A stretch of 50,091 nucleotides of DNA from Acidovorax sp. (GCA_030692685.1 JAUXZO010000095.1:1-50091); one strand, 5' to 3'; positions 9,836-20,451 are shown, counted from the first letter of the stretch. Numbers and translations: made by a program. Notes: generated by a model not told the origin, from the sequence alone.

Positions 9836-11515
9836 TTACACGACCGCGCGGGCGAGCTGAAACTGACCCATCGCCCCGGCCAGCCGGTGCGCCTGGTCCT
9901 TGAGGCTCTGGGCGGCAGCGGCGCCCTCCTCCACCAGTGCGGCGTTCTGCTGGGTCATGCGGTCAAGCTGGTCCACAGCTTGGCTCACCTGGCCGATTTG
10001 TATGCTCTGCTCGCTGCTAGCCTCGTGGATTTCGGACATTAGCGTGGTCACGCGCTCCACGCTGTGCACGATGTCGCCCATGGTGGAGCCAGCGGTCACC
10101 ACCAGCCGGGCGCCGTCGCTCACCTTGTCGACACTGGCAGCAATCAGCGCCTTGATCTCTCGCGCCGCGTTGGCGCTGCGCCCGGCCAGGCCCCGCACCT
10201 CGCTGGCCACCACCGCAAAGCCGCGCCCCTGCTCGCCTGCGCGGGCAGCCTCTACCGCGGCGTTGAGCGCCAGGATGTTGGTCTGAAACGCAATGCCGTC
10301 GATGATGCCCACGATGTCGGCAATCTTCTTGCTGCTGGCGTTGATCTCGTCCATGGTATTGACCACCTGGCTGACTACCTCGCCGCCCCTGCTGGCAACC
10401 TGCGTGGCGCTGAGCGCCAGCGCGTTGGCCTGGCGTGTGCTGTCGGCATTGGCCGCCACCATCTGCGCCAGCTGGGCAATGCTGGCGGCGGTCTGCTGCA
10501 GGCTGCTGGCGGCGTGTTCGGTGCGCATGCTCAGGTCGGTGTTGCCGGCTGCCACCTCGGAGCTGGCCACGTGGATGGACTCGCCTGAGTCGCGCACCTC
10601 GGTCACCACGTAGTGCAGTGATTCCACCATCTGGTTCAGCGCCGTGAGCAGCTGGCCGATTTCATCGGTGCGCTGCGTCTGCACACGCACCGTCAGGTCG
10701 CCCCGCGCCACCAGGTCTGCCGCATCGCAGGCCTGGCGCAGCGGCAGCACGATGGAGCGCCGCAGCAGCCAGCCAAACAGCGCCGACAGCGCCACCAGCA
10801 CCGCTGTGGCGCTGATCCACTGGGCGCGCGAGGCGTCGGCAATCATGGCATCGGCCGCCTGCAGGGACGACTGCTCGGACGCAGCGAGCAGCTGGTCGAT
10901 GGCCTGCAGGTAGCGGGTCAAGGCGGCGGCGTGGTCCTGCAGCTCCTTCTGGCTGATGATCTTGGCCTCCAGCGCGTTCTGCACCAGCGCATCGCGCAGC
11001 GCCGCGTACTGCTGGCGCTGGGCCTGGGCCTCGGCCCACAAGGGCTGGGTGCGCTGGGCTGTGGACGAGCGGGCTACCGCCTCCTCAATGCGCTTGCGCA
11101 TCGCGGCTTCGGTGTCCAGCTGCTTGCGCATCTCGGTCACCAGCGGAAACACGTCGGATGACACCGTGGTGCGCAGTGCAATCTGGCCCATCGTTACCGA
11201 CTGCGTCTTCCAGTCGCGCACCGCGCGTTCAATGGGCAGTTGCTCGCTCGCCAGCAAGGTGGCCTGGCGGCGTGTGCCCTCGCCTGTTGTCCACGTCATC
11301 GCGCCCAGCAGAGCCACGGCGCAGCCCAGCAAGCCAAAGCTGGCGGCCAGCTTCTGCCCCACGCTCAGGTTGCGCCGCCCCCGGGCTGATGCAACCATGG
11401 CGCCGGACGAGGCCGACGATGCCGCGCCGGGCGCTGCAGTGGCAGCGGTTGCCGAAGTTGCCGCAGCCTGCTGCGGGGCCTCGTCGGCAGGGAAAGTGGC
11501 TGGCAGATAGTTCAT
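9836..11515 (-). CDS. Methyl-accepting chemotaxis protein
   Basis: The ATG at 11515 has AGGAG 8 bases upstream and gives 559 residues; the open frame continues upstream but without a better signal. After an Ala-rich cytoplasmic start come TM1 (about 54-75), a periplasmic helical sensor region, TM2 (WISATAVLVALSALFGWLL), HAMP and the cytoplasmic signalling domain. The hairpin-tip signature is [26 protein letters not shown]. No C-terminal NWETF-type CheR tether is present. It lies downstream of the 5-oxoprolinase gene on the same strand. Ligand unknown; whether it senses the substrate of that operon is open. Confidence 0.93.
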   Translation of the reverse strand: MNYLPATFPADEAPQQAAATSATAATAAPGAASSASSGAMVASARGRRNLSVGQKLAASFGLLGCAVALLGAMTWTTGEGTRRQATLLASEQLPIERAVRDWKTQSVTMGQIALRTTVSSDVFPLVTEMRKQLDTEAAMRKRIEEAVARSSTAQRTQPLWAEAQAQRQQYAALRDALVQNALEAKIISQKELQDHAAALTRYLQAIDQLLAASEQSSLQAADAMIADASRAQWISATAVLVALSALFGWLLRRSIVLPLRQACDAADLVARGDLTVRVQTQRTDEIGQLLTALNQMVESLHYVVTEVRDSGESIHVASSEVAAGNTDLSMRTEHAASSLQQTAASIAQLAQMVAANADSTRQANALALSATQVASRGGEVVSQVVNTMDEINASSKKIADIVGIIDGIAFQTNILALNAAVEAARAGEQGRGFAVVASEVRGLAGRSANAAREIKALIAASVDKVSDGARLVVTAGSTMGDIVHSVERVTTLMSEIHEASSEQSIQIGQVSQAVDQLDRMTQQNAALVEEGAAAAQSLKDQAHRLAGAMGQFQLARAVV

Positions 11516-11620
11516 GAATTGCTCCTGGGTTTGCACCCGACTGACCACAACACCGCGCGCGAAGAAGCCCCTGAACCGCGCGCGCGGCAACACCGCACCG
11601 CACCGCACTGCGCTGCAGGC

Positions 11621-11644
11621 GGGGCGCCAGCGGGCGGGCGCCCC
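11621..11644 (-). other. GC hairpin downstream of the 5-oxoprolinase gene
   Basis: GGGGCGCC and GGCGCCCC form a perfect 8-bp stem with an 8-nt loop. There is no T-run, so it may only stabilise the 3' end or assist factor-dependent termination between the oxoprolinase and MCP genes. The tandem CACCG triplet beside it looks like chance. Confidence 0.35.
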
Positions 11645-11655
11645 CTTGCACTGCA

Positions 11656-14600
11656 TCAGTGCACGGCGCACTCTTGCCCGTAGCCGCCACCGCCGGGGGT
11701 GGATATCTCAAACACGTCGCCCGGCTCCATCAGCGCTGCGCCGATGTGGCCCAGCTCTTCCACCTGCCCGTTGGCGCGCAACACCCGGTTGGCGCCCGGC
11801 CTGCCAGGCTGGCCGCCCGCCATGCCAAACGCAGGGTTGATGCGCCCGTTCGAGAGGATGCTGGCCGTCATCGCCTCCAGAAAGCGCACTCGGCGCACGC
11901 CGCCGTTGCCGCCCGCCCACCGGCCCGCCCCGCCCGAGCCGCTCTGGATCTCGTAGCTCTCCAACACCACCGGGAAGCGGAACTCCAGCACCTCTGGGTC
12001 CGTCAGGCGCGAATTGGTCATGTGCGTCTGGACCACGCTGGTGCCGTCAAACCCACGCACCGCGTGGCCCGCAGCATCGAACACAGCACCCGCCCCGCTG
12101 CCGCCGGCAATGGTTTCGTAGTACTGGTACTGCGCATTGCCGAAGGTGAAGTTGTTCATGGTGGGTTGGCTGCCCGCCATCACACCCAGGGCGCCAAACA
12201 GGGCGTTGGTAATGCAGGTGGAGGTCTCCACATTGCCCGCCACCACCGAGGCCGGTGGGTTGGGGTTGAGCATGGAGCCCTGCGGAATGATGACCTGCAG
12301 AGGTTTGAGGCACCCGGCGTTGAGCGGGATGTCATCGTCCACCAGCGTGCGAAACACATACAGCACGGCCGCCATGCACACGGCGCGCGGGGCATTGAAG
12401 TTGTTGGTCTGCTGCGCGCTGGTGCCCGCAAAATCGATCACCGCGCTGCGCTCGGCCACATTGACCTTCACCGACACGCTGATCTGTGCGCCGTTGTCCA
12501 GCGGCAAGGTGAACTGGCCGTCCTTGAGCTGGGTGATGACGCGGCGCACCGACTCTTCGGCGTTGTCCTGCACATGGCGCATGTAAGCCTGCACGACATC
12601 CAGGCCAAACTGGTCCACCATTTTCGACAGCTCCTGCACACCTTTTTCGTTGGCCGCCACCTGCGCGCGCAGGTCGGCCAGGTTCTGCTCGGGGTTGCGG
12701 CTGGGGTACGGCGTGGTGCCGCCGCCAGTGGCCAGCAGGGTGCGCACTTCTTCTTCCAGCAAGGTTCCGCGGTCCACCAGCTTCACGTTGTTGATCTGCA
12801 CGCCCTCTTCGTCAATGCGGGTGGAGAACGGCGGCATCGAGCCAGGCGTGGTGCCGCCGATGTCGGCATGGTGGCCTCGGCTGCCCACGTAAAACGTGGG
12901 CTCACTGCCCTCCGCCACGTAGACCGGCGTGATCACCGTCACGTCGGGCAGGTGCGTGCCGCCGTGGTACGGGTCGTTGAGCATGTACACATCGCCCCGG
13001 TGCATTCTGCCCGCGTTCGCGCGGATCACGGTCTTGATGCTCTCGCCCATGCTGCCCAGGTGCACCGGCATGTGGGGCGCGTTGGCGATGAGGTTGCCGG
13101 TGGCATCAAACAGCGCACAGCTGAAGTCCAGGCGCTCCTTGATGTTGACCGAGTAAGCGGTGTTCTGCAGCTGCAGGCCCATCTGCTCGGCAATGTTCAT
13201 GAACAGGTTGTTGAACACCTCCAGCAGCACCGGGTCGACGGTGGTGCCGGCGGCGTACTGCAGCTTGCGCGCGGTGACGCGGTCGAGCACCAGGTGGTCC
13301 AGGTCGGTGAGGCGTGCCGACCAGCCAGGCTCGACCACGGTGGTGGTGTTCTTCTCGGCAATGATGGCCGGGCCGGGGATCACGTCGCCCGGGTGCAGGT
13401 CTTCGCGCACCACCAGGGCCGCATCGTGCCATGCGCTGCCCGAGTACATCTTTACGGTCTCGCGCTGCGGATGTTTGCGGTGCGGGTGCACGGCCTGGCG
13501 TGGCTCGGCGGGGGCATCGCCTGCAATCATGGCCTCCACCGACACGGCCTCCACCACCAGCCCCTTGCCCGCCATCAGAAACGCAAAGCGCTGGCGGTAA
13601 GCCGCCTCGAACGCAGTCTGGATGGCTGCCAAGCCGCCAAACGGGACGACCAGAGCCGAATCGGTGCCCTCATACCGCACGTGCACGTTGTGCCGCACCT
13701 GCACCGGTCTGGCGCTGACCTGCTGGCGCTCCAGCTCGGCCTGGGCGGCAGCGCCCAGGGCGTCCAGCCGCTCGGCAATCAAGGGCACAGAAGCCTGGGC
13801 CAGCGGCGTCTCCACCGCCTGCTCGCGGATCACCGTCTGGTCGGCCAGCCCCATGCCGTAGGCGCTCAATACGCCCGCCAGCGGGTGCACAAACACGCGC
13901 GACATGCCCAAAGCGTCGGCCACCAGGCAGGCGTGCTGGCCACCTGCGCCCCCAAAACACTGCAGGGTGTAACGCGTCACGTCATAGCCGCGTGCCACAC
14001 TGATCTTCTTGATGGCATTGGCCATCTGCTGCACGGCAATCTGAATGAAGCCCTCGGCCACTTCCTCGGGCTTGCGCTGGATCTGCTCGGCGATCTCCTC
14101 AAAGCGGGCGCGCACGGCGTCAGCGTCCAGTGTTTCGTTGGCAGCCGGGCCGAACACGCTGGGGAAGTAGCGCGGCTGCACCTTGCCCACCATCACGTTG
14201 GCATCCGTCACGGCCAAGGGGCCGCCGCGGCGGTAACTGACCGGGCCGGGGTTGGCGCCAGCGCTCTCGGGGCCGACGCGAAAGCGCGCCCCGTCGTAGG
14301 CCAGCACTGATCCGCCCCCCGCCGCCACCGTGTGGATGCTCATCATGGGCGCACGCATGCGCACACCGGCCACATGGGTTTCAAACTCGCGCTCGAATGC
14401 ACCGGCGTAGTGGCTCACGTCCGTGCTGGTGCCCCCCATGTCAAAGCCGATGACTTTTTCGTGCCCGGCCAGGCCTGCCGTGCGCGCCATGCCGACAATG
14501 CCGCCTGCAGGGCCCGACAGGATGGCGTCCTTGCCCTGGAAGGTGCCGGCATCGGTCAAGCCTCCGGAGGACTGCATGAAGAACAGCTTCACGCCCGGCA

Positions 14601-15309
14601 TCTCGCTGGCCACCTGCTCCACATAGCGGCGCAGGATGGGCGACAGATAGGCATCCACCACCGTGGTGTCGCCCCGGCTCACAAACTTCATCATCGGGCT
14701 GGTTTCGTGCGAGGTGCTGATCTGCGCAAAGCCCACTTCCTTGGCAATACGCTTGGCAGCCTGCTCATGCTGCGCATATCGGTAGCCGTGCATGAACACT
14801 ATGGCCACGCTGCGCAGGCCACGCCCATAGGCCGCCAGCAGGTCGCCACGCAGGGTGGCTTCGTCCAGGTTCTGCAGCACATCACCATGGGCACCCATGC
14901 GCTCGCGCGCCTCGATCACTTCCTGGTACAGCAGCTCGGGAAGCTGAATATGGCGGTCAAACAGGCGCGGGCGGTTCTGGTAGGCAATGCGCAGCGCATC
15001 GCGAAATCCGCGCGTGGTCACAAGCAGTGTGGGCTCGCCTTTGCGCTCCAGCAGCGCATTGGTGGCCACGGTGGTGCCCATCTTCACGCACTCCACCAGT
15101 TCGGGGGTCACCGGCTCGCCGGGTTTCAAGCCCAGCAGATGGCGGATGCCGGCTACGGCCGCGTCCTTGTACTGCTCGGGGTTCTCGGACAGCAGCTTGT
15201 GCGTGGTTAGCGAGCCGTCGGGCCGCTTGCCCACGATGTCGGTGAATGTGCCGCCCCGGTCTATCCAGAACTGCCAGCGGGTGCCATGGGTGGTGGGTAT
15301 GGTTTGCAT
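11656..15309 (-). CDS. 5-oxoprolinase (ATP-hydrolysing), fused HyuA-HyuB type
   Basis: The product is about 1217 residues from the ATG at 15309; a TTG six codons earlier is possible but less likely. The N-terminal half is hydantoinase A-like, starting with the GGTFTDIVG nucleotide-binding motif at 19-27 and later [11 protein letters not shown] and [10 protein letters not shown]. The C-terminal half is hydantoinase B-like ([34 protein letters not shown]). This two-domain fusion of about 1200 residues is the size of 5-oxoprolinase, which hydrolyses 5-oxo-L-proline to L-glutamate with ATP; N-methylhydantoinase or acetophenone carboxylase relatives are usually split. A DUF1445 protein and TRAP transporter upstream support pyroglutamate as substrate. 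Confidence 0.88.
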   Translation of the reverse strand: MQTIPTTHGTRWQFWIDRGGTFTDIVGKRPDGSLTTHKLLSENPEQYKDAAVAGIRHLLGLKPGEPVTPELVECVKMGTTVATNALLERKGEPTLLVTTRGFRDALRIAYQNRPRLFDRHIQLPELLYQEVIEARERMGAHGDVLQNLDEATLRGDLLAAYGRGLRSVAIVFMHGYRYAQHEQAAKRIAKEVGFAQISTSHETSPMMKFVSRGDTTVVDAYLSPILRRYVEQVASEMPGVKLFFMQSSGGLTDAGTFQGKDAILSGPAGGIVGMARTAGLAGHEKVIGFDMGGTSTDVSHYAGAFEREFETHVAGVRMRAPMMSIHTVAAGGGSVLAYDGARFRVGPESAGANPGPVSYRRGGPLAVTDANVMVGKVQPRYFPSVFGPAANETLDADAVRARFEEIAEQIQRKPEEVAEGFIQIAVQQMANAIKKISVARGYDVTRYTLQCFGGAGGQHACLVADALGMSRVFVHPLAGVLSAYGMGLADQTVIREQAVETPLAQASVPLIAERLDALGAAAQAELERQQVSARPVQVRHNVHVRYEGTDSALVVPFGGLAAIQTAFEAAYRQRFAFLMAGKGLVVEAVSVEAMIAGDAPAEPRQAVHPHRKHPQRETVKMYSGSAWHDAALVVREDLHPGDVIPGPAIIAEKNTTTVVEPGWSARLTDLDHLVLDRVTARKLQYAAGTTVDPVLLEVFNNLFMNIAEQMGLQLQNTAYSVNIKERLDFSCALFDATGNLIANAPHMPVHLGSMGESIKTVIRANAGRMHRGDVYMLNDPYHGGTHLPDVTVITPVYVAEGSEPTFYVGSRGHHADIGGTTPGSMPPFSTRIDEEGVQINNVKLVDRGTLLEEEVRTLLATGGGTTPYPSRNPEQNLADLRAQVAANEKGVQELSKMVDQFGLDVVQAYMRHVQDNAEESVRRVITQLKDGQFTLPLDNGAQISVSVKVNVAERSAVIDFAGTSAQQTNNFNAPRAVCMAAVLYVFRTLVDDDIPLNAGCLKPLQVIIPQGSMLNPNPPASVVAGNVETSTCITNALFGALGVMAGSQPTMNNFTFGNAQYQYYETIAGGSGAGAVFDAAGHAVRGFDGTSVVQTHMTNSRLTDPEVLEFRFPVVLESYEIQSGSGGAGRWAGGNGGVRRVRFLEAMTASILSNGRINPAFGMAGGQPGRPGANRVLRANGQVEELGHIGAALMEPGDVFEISTPGGGGYGQECAVH

Positions 15310-15342
15310 GGTTTTGCGCCCTATCAAATTGAAAGCGGTCGG

Positions 15343-16308
15343 TTAACGTTGAAAGTAGTAGGGGATGAAGATCTTGTTGGCCTCGTTGCCCACAGACTGC
15401 ACCCACTCACGGGAAAATCGTTCGCCCAGGCGTTTGAGCTCGGCCTCCAGCTCGGCCGGTGCCCGCTCGACCTTGATGCCCTTGCGCTGCAGCTCGCCCA
15501 CCGACTCCTCGGCGATGGCCTCGCTCATCGCCCAGCCGCGTGCCTCGGCGTTTTGCGCAACCTTGGTCACTGCGTCGCGCACCGGCGGCGGCAGCGCATC
15601 AAAGGCCTGCTGGTTCACAAAAACAATGTTCTTGGGGAACCAGGCATTGATGCCGTAGTACTGCCTGATCTGGCCCCAGACCTGGTTCTCCACCCCGGTC
15701 AGGGCCGAGGTGATCATGGAATCGAGCTTGCCCGCCGACAGGGCGGTGTTGACCTCGACCATGGGCACATCCACCGGTGCCGCGCCCAGCATTTGGGCGA
15801 TGCGCACGGTGGCCGGGTTGTAGGTGCGCATGCGAGTGCCCTTGAAGTCGGCCGCCGAACGCACGGGTGCAATGGAAAACAGACCCTGGGGCGGCCAGGG
15901 CACCGCGTACAGCGCCTTGAGGCCCTTGCGCGCAAAGTGCCCTTCGATCAGCGGGCGCTGCAGGTCCCACAGGCGGCGCGCATCGGCGTAGGTGCGCACC
16001 ACAAACGGCACGGCATCGGCACCCGCTATGGGCATGTCGCGCACCAGGCTGGTCATGATGGTTTCGCCCGCCTGGGCCTTACCGTCCTGCACCGCCTGCG
16101 GAATGTCGCCCAGCTTGAACAGTGCGTTGTTGGCATGCACCTCGATGCGCAGAGCGCCCGCTGACGCTCGCTCCACATCCTGCGCAAATTGCACCACATT
16201 GCGGGTGTGAAAGGACTCTGCGCGGTAGCCCGTGGCCAACTTCCACTGGGTCTGGGCGTGCAGCACCGGGGCCACGGCAAGCGCGGCCAGCAACACAACG
16301 GTTTTCAT
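15343..16308 (-). CDS. TRAP transporter substrate-binding protein (second copy in operon)
   Basis: The ATG at 16308 follows an AGGAG and gives 321 residues; the much longer open frame is chance read-through. The signal peptide MKTVVLLAALAVAPVLHAQ is clear. The DctP fold is recognisable, with the ligand-contact segment MRTYNPATVRIAQ. It is a paralogue of the binding protein at 18295-19260, sharing VPWP-QGL(Y/F)S, MR-YNPAT and the overall layout. It sits 34 bp upstream of the oxoprolinase gene, on the other side of the permeases from its paralogue. It would deliver a carboxylate substrate to the same DctQM. Confidence 0.9.
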   Translation of the reverse strand: MKTVVLLAALAVAPVLHAQTQWKLATGYRAESFHTRNVVQFAQDVERASAGALRIEVHANNALFKLGDIPQAVQDGKAQAGETIMTSLVRDMPIAGADAVPFVVRTYADARRLWDLQRPLIEGHFARKGLKALYAVPWPPQGLFSIAPVRSAADFKGTRMRTYNPATVRIAQMLGAAPVDVPMVEVNTALSAGKLDSMITSALTGVENQVWGQIRQYYGINAWFPKNIVFVNQQAFDALPPPVRDAVTKVAQNAEARGWAMSEAIAEESVGELQRKGIKVERAPAELEAELKRLGERFSREWVQSVGNEANKIFIPYYFQR

Positions 16309-16349
16309 GAGGGAACTCCTGTGCGGAAACGGGGGGCGTGTGCGGTGGG

Positions 16350-17648
16350 CTAGCCCTGCATCTGGCGCGGCAGCCAGAGCACGATGTCCGGGACGAAGTA
16401 GGTCAGCATGACGGCCGCCATCATCAAAAAGAACAGTGGCAGCGCGGTGCGGGCAATCCAGGTCACCTCGCGCCGGGTCAGGCCCTGCAGCACAAACAGG
16501 TTGAACCCCACCGGGGGCGTGATCTGCGCCATCTCCACCACCAGCACGATGAAAATGCCGAACCACACCAGGTCGAACCCCGCGGCCTCTACCGTGGGCA
16601 GCAGCACGGCAATGGTCAGCACCACCATCGAGATACCGTCCAGAAAGCAGCCCAGCACGATGAAGAACACGATCAGCAGCAGCATCAGCGCAAAGGGCGA
16701 AAGATGCAGTGCGCCAATGAACTCGGCCAGGTGGCGTGGCAGGCCGATGAAACCCATCGCCAGCGTGAGAAACGCGGCGCCCGCCAGGATGAGGCCGATC
16801 ATGCAGTACACACGGCACGCGGCCACCAGCCCTTCCTTGAAGCGCGCCCAGTTCAGCGAGCCTTCCAGCTTGGCCAGCAACAGCGATCCCGCCACCCCAA
16901 CGGCAGCTGCCTCGGTGGCCGTAGCAATGCCGCTGTATATACCGCCGAGCACCAGCACAATGAGCGACACCACAGGGATCAGGTGGCGCGACGCGTGCAC
17001 CTTTTGCCAGAACGTCATGGCCGCATCGGCGGCAGGCACCTTGTCCTTGTTGAACAAGGCCCACACGATGATGTAGCCCATGAACAGGAGCGCCAGCACC
17101 AGTCCCGGAATCACGCCGGCCAGGAACAGCTTGGCAATCGACACATTGGCCGCCACGCCGTAGACGATCATGATGATCGACGGTGGAATGAGCAGCCCCA
17201 GGGTGCTGGCGCCCGCCAGGGTGCCGACCGATATGTCGTCGGGGTAGCCGCGCTTTTTCAGCTCGGGCAAGGTGATCTTGCCGATGGTGGCGCAGGTGGC
17301 CGCCGACGAGCCGGAGATAGCCGCAAAGATGGTGCAGCCCACCACGTTGGTGTGCAGCAGGCGGCCTGGCAAGCGATCAAGCCAGGGCGCCAGGCCTTTG
17401 AACATGTCGTCCGACAGCTTGCTGCGAAACAGGATTTCGCCCATCCACAAAAACAGCGGCAGCGCGGTCAGCGTCCAGGCCGAACTGGCGCCCCAGATGG
17501 TGAGCATCATGCTGTCGCCCACGGGGCGGTTGGTGAAAAGCTCCATTCCTACCAAGGCCACGCCCAGCAGCGAAAGACCGATCCAGAGGCCCGAGCCCAG
17601 CACGGCAAACAGCAGTGCAATGAGCCCGATGGCAATAACGAAGTCCAT
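16350..17648 (-). CDS. dctM: TRAP transporter large permease DctM
   Basis: The 432-residue inner-membrane protein has about twelve hydrophobic segments and the family signatures LPLFLWMGEILFRS, AISGSSAATCATIG and LGLLIPPSIIMIVYGV. It forms the ion-coupled translocation subunit of a TRAP transporter with the small permease encoded just upstream (25-bp gap). It belongs to the operon of two binding proteins and 5-oxoprolinase. Na+ coupling is the family norm and is not shown by this sequence. Confidence 0.95.
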   Translation of the reverse strand: MDFVIAIGLIALLFAVLGSGLWIGLSLLGVALVGMELFTNRPVGDSMMLTIWGASSAWTLTALPLFLWMGEILFRSKLSDDMFKGLAPWLDRLPGRLLHTNVVGCTIFAAISGSSAATCATIGKITLPELKKRGYPDDISVGTLAGASTLGLLIPPSIIMIVYGVAANVSIAKLFLAGVIPGLVLALLFMGYIIVWALFNKDKVPAADAAMTFWQKVHASRHLIPVVSLIVLVLGGIYSGIATATEAAAVGVAGSLLLAKLEGSLNWARFKEGLVAACRVYCMIGLILAGAAFLTLAMGFIGLPRHLAEFIGALHLSPFALMLLLIVFFIVLGCFLDGISMVVLTIAVLLPTVEAAGFDLVWFGIFIVLVVEMAQITPPVGFNLFVLQGLTRREVTWIARTALPLFFLMMAAVMLTYFVPDIVLWLPRQMQG

Positions 17649-17672
17649 GGTGTGGTTCTCCTGTGGTTTTGT

Positions 17673-18185
17673 TTATTCGGAGCGGTTGGCTTCGCCCGCG
17701 GCGGTGATGAACACCTCACCACGTGCCCGCAGCACCAGCGCATGGGCAAACGACAGCGCAAACCCGATGCACCCCATCGCCATGCTCAGCTGCGGAATCC
17801 ACAGGGGCGAGGCATCAGCGCCGGGTGATATGTCGTGCGTGATGTAGGAGATCCACACCGCCCGCACGGCATACCAGGCGATGTAGAGCGTGAGCGCCAG
17901 CGCAGACCCCAGGCAGGCCCATTCAAAGGCCCCACGCACCCGCTTTGGCAGGCGGTCCAGCACCAGGGTGACGCGGATGTGGTCGCCGTTTTGCAAGGTG
18001 GCAGGCAAGGCAAAGAACAACGCTGCAGCGATGGCGTAACCGGCGTAAGCGTCCAGTCCGTCGATGCTGAAGTGCGCAATTTCGCGGGACAGCACCCCCA
18101 GAATGACTGCGCCAAACGCTGCCACCATCGAGATGCCGGAGAGCACCATCAGCAACTTGTAGAAAGTTCGGACGAAGTTGTCCAT
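17673..18185 (-). CDS. dctQ: TRAP transporter small permease DctQ
   Basis: The ATG at 18185, with AGGAG upstream, gives 170 residues. Four hydrophobic segments (from FYKLLMVLSGISMVAAFGAVILGVLS onwards) and the conserved pattern around ALFFALPATLQNGDHIRVTLV identify the DctQ membrane subunit. It lies between the first binding protein and DctM. Its partner permease and both binding proteins are in the same operon. Confidence 0.9.
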   Translation of the reverse strand: MDNFVRTFYKLLMVLSGISMVAAFGAVILGVLSREIAHFSIDGLDAYAGYAIAAALFFALPATLQNGDHIRVTLVLDRLPKRVRGAFEWACLGSALALTLYIAWYAVRAVWISYITHDISPGADASPLWIPQLSMAMGCIGFALSFAHALVLRARGEVFITAAGEANRSE

Positions 18186-18294
18186 CGCGTGCTCCTGTGC
18201 CGCTTTAAAAGTCGGAGGGTTGGAAGAAACGGGCAATGCGCTACACAGGCGTTGCCCCGCCCCTGCAGGGGCTTGAGGAAGACCGGGCGCCGCG

Positions 18295-19260
18295 TTACTT
18301 CTTGCGGTAGGCGTCAATGACGGCCTGGCCGTCCGCCCCGGCCGACTTAATCCAGTCGGCTGTCATGGCTTCCCCAATGGATGCCAGTTCCTTTTTGATG
18401 CTGTCGCTGGGTTCCGCCACCGTCATCCCTTTGGCGGCAAGTTCCTTGATGAATTCCTTGTCCACGCGCTCACTCGTGGCCCAGCCGCGCTCTTCGGCCG
18501 CCGCTGCGGCTTTGAGCACCGCGTCTTGCAGGGGCTTGTCCAGTGCGTCAAACGCTTTCTGATTCACCACGGTGGCATTGCGCGGCAGCCAGGCGCTGAC
18601 GGGGTAGAAATATTTGACCTGCTCATACAGCTTGGATTCCACACCGCTGGCACTGGACGTGAGAAAGTTCTGCACTGTGTTGGTGGCCAGCGCCTGGCCC
18701 AGCTCGGACAGCTGTATGGTTACCGGCTGCGCCTTGAGCATCTGCGCAATGCGCGTGGTGGCCGGGTTGTAGGCCCGCATCTTGGTGCCCGAAAAATCTG
18801 CGGGGGTGCTCACCGGCTTGAGCGAATACAGCGACTGGCCGGGCCATGGCACGGTGAACAGAACCTTCACGCCTTGCGATGCCAGCAGTTTCTCTTGTGC
18901 GGGCTTGGCAGCCAGGTACAGGCGTTTCGAATCTGCGTAGCTGGTGGCCAGGAAGGGGATTGAATCCACCCCGAACAACGGGTTCTCATTGGAGGCGCCT
19001 GAGAGGATGAACTCGGCCGACGGCACCTGGCCCGTTTGCACGGCGCGCTTGATCTCATTGGCCTTGTACAAAGAGCCGCCGGGGTGCAGCGTGATCTTGA
19101 GCTTGCCACCCGTGGCCTTGTCCACTTCATCGGCAAACTGCTGCACGTTCTGCGTCTGAAAGCTGTTGGCGCTGTAGCCCGTGGGCAGATCCCACTTGAC
19201 CTGGGCCTGGGCTGCGAAAACCGAGAGGCCGGCAGTCAGTGAGAGGGCGAATTTTTTCAT
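18295..19260 (-). CDS. TRAP transporter substrate-binding protein (first copy in operon)
   Basis: The 321-residue periplasmic protein has the signal peptide MKKFALSLTAGLSVFAAQAQ. The DctP fold shows the contact segment MRAYNPATTRIAQ, whose arginine normally binds the substrate carboxylate. It is clearly paralogous to the protein at 15343-16308. It follows the DUF1445 gene by 27 bp in the same direction. Two binding proteins for one DctQM pair suggest two related ligands or two affinities, for example the two enantiomers of 5-oxoproline; that is inference. Confidence 0.92.
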   Translation of the reverse strand: MKKFALSLTAGLSVFAAQAQVKWDLPTGYSANSFQTQNVQQFADEVDKATGGKLKITLHPGGSLYKANEIKRAVQTGQVPSAEFILSGASNENPLFGVDSIPFLATSYADSKRLYLAAKPAQEKLLASQGVKVLFTVPWPGQSLYSLKPVSTPADFSGTKMRAYNPATTRIAQMLKAQPVTIQLSELGQALATNTVQNFLTSSASGVESKLYEQVKYFYPVSAWLPRNATVVNQKAFDALDKPLQDAVLKAAAAAEERGWATSERVDKEFIKELAAKGMTVAEPSDSIKKELASIGEAMTADWIKSAGADGQAVIDAYRKK

Positions 19261-19287
19261 GGTGAGGCTCCTGATAAATGCCGCTTT

Positions 19288-20127
19288 TTAGAAGCTGGCG
19301 AGTTGGTGGTTGAGAAGGTCGGTGACCAGCATGCAGCCCGGTGCGTGCGTGATGCAGAACGCCGGCTGGGCATTCAAGATGGCCGATTGCGGGGTCACGC
19401 CGCAGGCCCAGAACACGGGGATTTCATCGGGCAGCAGCGTCACGGCGTCCCCGTAGTCAGGCGCGTTGATATCGGAGATGCCGATGAGCGCCGGGTCGCC
19501 GATGTGCACCGGCGCTCCGTGCACGTTGGGAAAACGCGAGGTGACCTGCACGGCCCGAATCACATCAGCGGCCGGCATAGGCCGCATGGACACCACCATG
19601 GCACCGCCAAAGGGGCCGGCAGGGTCGGTGGCGACATTGGTGCGGTACATGGCCACGTTCTTGCCCTCGTTGATGTGGCGCAGGCTGATGCCCGCCTCTT
19701 GCAACGCCGACTCGAACGAGAACGAGCAGCCCAGCACAAAGGTCACCAGGTCAGCGCGCCACAGGTCGCTGATGTCGGATACCTCTTGCGTCAACTCGCC
19801 ATGGCGCCAGATGCGGTACTGGGGTACATCGCTGCGGATGTCGATGCCCTCGCCCAGTGATGGCAACGCTGTCTGCCCCGGCTCGCTGACGGCCAGCACT
19901 GGGCAAGGCTTGGGGTTGCGCTGGCAAAAGCGCAAAAAGTCACCGGCCAGCACCTCGGGCAATATCACCAGGTTGCCCTGCACCCGTCCGTGCGCCAGAC
20001 CGCTGGTGTGGGATGCCCAGGCGCCTTGCCGTATGACGCTGCGCACATGGCCGGGGTTGTTGATGCCGCCCGGGCCAAACGCTGCCAGCGCTTTGTCCTG
20101 TATTGAATCCACCGTGTTTCCTTGCAT
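19288..20127 (-). CDS. DUF1445 protein, D-glutamate cyclase-like putative hydro-lyase
   Basis: The 279-residue protein belongs to the DUF1445/YcsI family, often labelled putative hydro-lyase. Typical segments are [31 protein letters not shown] and the C-terminal [12 protein letters not shown]...[13 protein letters not shown], with the conserved GC--F-FE motif ([10 protein letters not shown]). The mammalian mitochondrial D-glutamate cyclase (DGLUCY), which interconverts D-glutamate and 5-oxo-D-proline, contains this domain. It is the first structural gene of an operon that also encodes a TRAP transporter and 5-oxoprolinase. Together this points to opening of 5-oxo-D-proline, an inference from family and context. 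Confidence 0.82.
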   Translation of the reverse strand: MQGNTVDSIQDKALAAFGPGGINNPGHVRSVIRQGAWASHTSGLAHGRVQGNLVILPEVLAGDFLRFCQRNPKPCPVLAVSEPGQTALPSLGEGIDIRSDVPQYRIWRHGELTQEVSDISDLWRADLVTFVLGCSFSFESALQEAGISLRHINEGKNVAMYRTNVATDPAGPFGGAMVVSMRPMPAADVIRAVQVTSRFPNVHGAPVHIGDPALIGISDINAPDYGDAVTLLPDEIPVFWACGVTPQSAILNAQPAFCITHAPGCMLVTDLLNHQLASF

Positions 20128-20210
20128 TGAGACATGTCAATTGCATGACGTTGGACGGATTGTGTTGGGGTGTGCCATGCGCTGGCAAATTCAAAAAATT
20201 TCTCTTAGGT

Positions 20211-20227
20211 CATCGATTTTTTCGATG
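20211..20227. promoter_or_regulatory. Inverted repeat upstream of the DUF1445 gene
   Basis: CATCGA-TTTTT-TCGATG is a perfect 6-5-6 inverted repeat 84 bp upstream of the operon start. It has the T-rich centre and dyad expected of LysR-type sites and is the best candidate for binding of the adjacent LysR protein. Confidence 0.5.
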
Positions 20228-20285
20228 CACTTCATTGGGGACAGCCGAACCAAGTTGGTGCCAAGGGATAACCCGGAGGTGGAAA

Positions 20286-20301
20286 TTCGGGTAAACCCGA
20301 A
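20286..20301. promoter_or_regulatory. TTCGGGT-AA-ACCCGAA palindrome
   Basis: A perfect 16-bp palindrome lies in the 324-bp gap between the LysR gene and the DUF1445 operon. It could be a second operator or a short hairpin ending the lysR transcript; no T-run follows. Confidence 0.4.
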
Positions 20302-20369
20302 CACCAAAAGCAGACCGTAAACACGTGCTCCATCGCAGCGCGGATGGCGCGTGATGGCATGTGCTGGCA

Positions 20370-20390
20370 TGACCCCAGTGCAAAGGGTCA
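20370..20390. promoter_or_regulatory. TGACCC...GGGTCA inverted repeat
   Basis: TGACCC (20370-20375) and GGGTCA (20385-20390) form a 6-9-6 dyad just downstream of the lysR stop. Role unknown. With the two dyads above it is all that stands out in 20128-20451. Confidence 0.3.
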
Positions 20391-20451
20391 CTCAGACTCG
20401 GTCCAGGTTAAGCGCAGGTTCAACGCATGCAGAGGGCTGCGCGCCCCTGCT

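Noticed and set aside
11591..11608. CACCG tandem repeats as a CRISPR or VNTR
   Set aside because: Only three short units with no spacers; consistent with chance in G+C-rich DNA.
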